The position numbers and the translations under genes were made by a program. Below are positions 39,658 to 40,034 of a DNA stretch of 40,034 bases, one piece after another. Every line of letters starts with the position of its first letter. The first letter of the stretch is position 1. The notes under the pieces were generated by a model. That model saw only the letters and a program-made list of their open reading frames with translations. It made no database searches and had not been told where the DNA came from. Source of the stretch: Minisyncoccota bacterium (GTDB lineage Bacteria; Patescibacteriota; Minisyncoccia; Phycocordibacterales; JACZSL01); contig JANQMM010000057.1 in the NCBI GenBank assembly GCA_028280145.1, positions 1 through 40,034 on the forward strand. The letters are read 5' to 3'.

Positions 39658-39686
39658 TTTACAAAGCGGAAAAGAGTCCCTATAAT
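39658..39686 (+). promoter_or_regulatory. Strong sigma70-type promoter of the right-edge gene
   Basis: TTTACA (39658-39663), a 17-nt spacer and TATAAT (39681-39686) form a near-consensus promoter. The start would be near 39693, which leaves a leader of about 115 nt. Confidence 0.7.
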
Positions 39687-39692
39687 GTGCAA

Positions 39693-39807
39693 ATCTGTTC
39701 GCAATACACGATTTTCACAGTAGTTTGTGTCAGATATTTGGGTCCGCCGATGAAGATCGGTGAGTAATGTACATTAAAGGCCTCTTGAGAGGCTAAGGGA
39801 AATAATA
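39693..39807 (+). promoter_or_regulatory. Structured 5' leader with Shine-Dalgarno
   Basis: The leader holds three inverted repeats: CCGAT/ATCGG (39747-39751 with 39756-39760), the perfect 12-bp palindrome TAATGTACATTA (39765-39776), and GCCTC/GAGGC (39780-39784 with 39789-39793). The last sits 1 nt before AAGGGA (39795-39800), the ribosome binding site 7 nt from a GTG. Confidence 0.5.
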
Positions 39808-40034
39808 GTGAATAGAGAACAGGCTTTGTTAGCTCGAGCACAGGCAACCTTGGCAAACAGCGTCGTGGCGGTGATTCCCGGTGAAGAAGAGCGGCTTCCG
39901 CGCCTTATCGCCAGATGCGAAAGGCAAGTGGATGAACTTAGCGCTCGCATCAGGGCACTCAGCGCAATGGACAGACTGACGCAAGACGAAAGGCTCGAGC
40001 TGGAGCGCTCCGAAGAGCAACGTCGCGTCTGGAA
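39808..40034 (+). CDS. Start of a GTG-initiated coiled-coil protein, cut by window edge
   Basis: The frame opens with GTG, 7 nt after the strong Shine-Dalgarno AAGGGA, and stays open for 75 codons to the window end. The visible N terminus (NREQALLARAQATLANSVV, then RLPRLIARCERQVDELSARIRALSAMDRLTQDERLELERSEEQRR) is helical and charged, typical of a coiled coil. No domain is recognised. Codon choice is visibly GC-richer (CGC, AGC, CTC, GAG) than in the other genes of the window, which may reflect high expression or a different origin. The complementary 63-codon frame is a shadow. Confidence 0.65.
   Translation, partial: MNREQALLARAQATLANSVVAVIPGEEERLPRLIARCERQVDELSARIRALSAMDRLTQDERLELERSEEQRRVW

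Noticed and set aside
1..40034. CRISPR arrays, insertion sequences, prophage or toxin-antitoxin modules
   Set aside because: No regularly spaced repeats, transposase, integrase or phage structural genes were seen on either strand.
1..40034. Alternative genetic code (TGA read as Gly, as in some Patescibacteria)
   Set aside because: TGA ends several well-aligned genes, for example uvrB and uvrC, so code 11 is used.

Overview
The window looks like a piece of a small-genome bacterium of the Candidate Phyla Radiation (Patescibacteria), most likely a Parcubacteria/Paceibacteria-type lineage. This is inferred from compact versions of universal genes (Obg without a C-terminal extension, UvrC without helix-hairpin-helix domains or cysteines, an 863-residue UvrA), many small secreted or membrane-anchored proteins with acidic or Thr/Pro-rich linkers, output-less receiver proteins, a lone type IV pilin-like gene, and very short intergenic spaces. 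TGA is used as a stop codon, so the genetic code is standard (table 11). I saw no insertion sequences, prophage genes, CRISPR arrays or restriction systems.

Layout. 1-7.0 kb: a left-truncated coiled-coil protein, a secreted anchored protein, an FMN reductase, an HD-family protein whose HD doublet is replaced by QN, a zinc ribbon, a PNPOx-like flavoprotein, a glutamine amidotransferase, an ATP-grasp ligase, a GIY-YIG protein and an anchored LamG protein. 7.0-12.1 kb: a VanY-like M15 peptidase, then a gap that can fold as a structured RNA, then nrdA-nrdB (class I ribonucleotide reductase). 12.2-19.2 kb: a His/Cys-rich membrane protein next to a CcdA-like thiol transporter, a SurA-like protein, a histidine phosphatase, a Kazal-like secreted protein, a Bcp peroxiredoxin, Obg, a VIT/CCC1 metal transporter and a DUF4349 protein. 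19.3-24.2 kb: a pilin (minus strand), a cupredoxin-like protein, a YgjP/DUF45 metallopeptidase, a Cys-containing secreted protein, an FKBP, tgt and a HAD phosphatase. 24.2-33.4 kb: uvrB, a sensor kinase plus fused double receiver, uvrA, a possible small minus-strand gene, and uvrC. 33.4-36.0 kb: an NSS-family sodium symporter (minus), ddl and tRNA-Ala(TGC). 36.0-40.0 kb: a hairpin-rich gap, a second sensor kinase with a His-rich sensor loop, two separate receivers, a DUF5679 zinc ribbon (minus), and the start of a GTG-initiated gene that runs off the right edge.

The strongest genome-scale pattern is transcriptional. At about a dozen genes a TATAAT-like -10 hexamer ends exactly 6 or 7 nt before the ATG, which predicts leaderless mRNAs. 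The few genes with a good Shine-Dalgarno sequence (the HD-like gene, nrdA, the right-edge gene) have real leaders. Sites of this kind correct several starts (FMN reductase, LamG protein, the 12175 protein, pilin, tgt, uvrA) and make many head-to-tail neighbours likely independent transcription units.

Functionally the window joins nucleotide-excision repair (uvrB, uvrA and uvrC within about 9 kb), deoxynucleotide synthesis, cell-wall precursor and cross-link processing (Ddl, VanY), thiol/peroxide redox handling outside and inside the membrane, and two related two-component modules without recognisable output domains.
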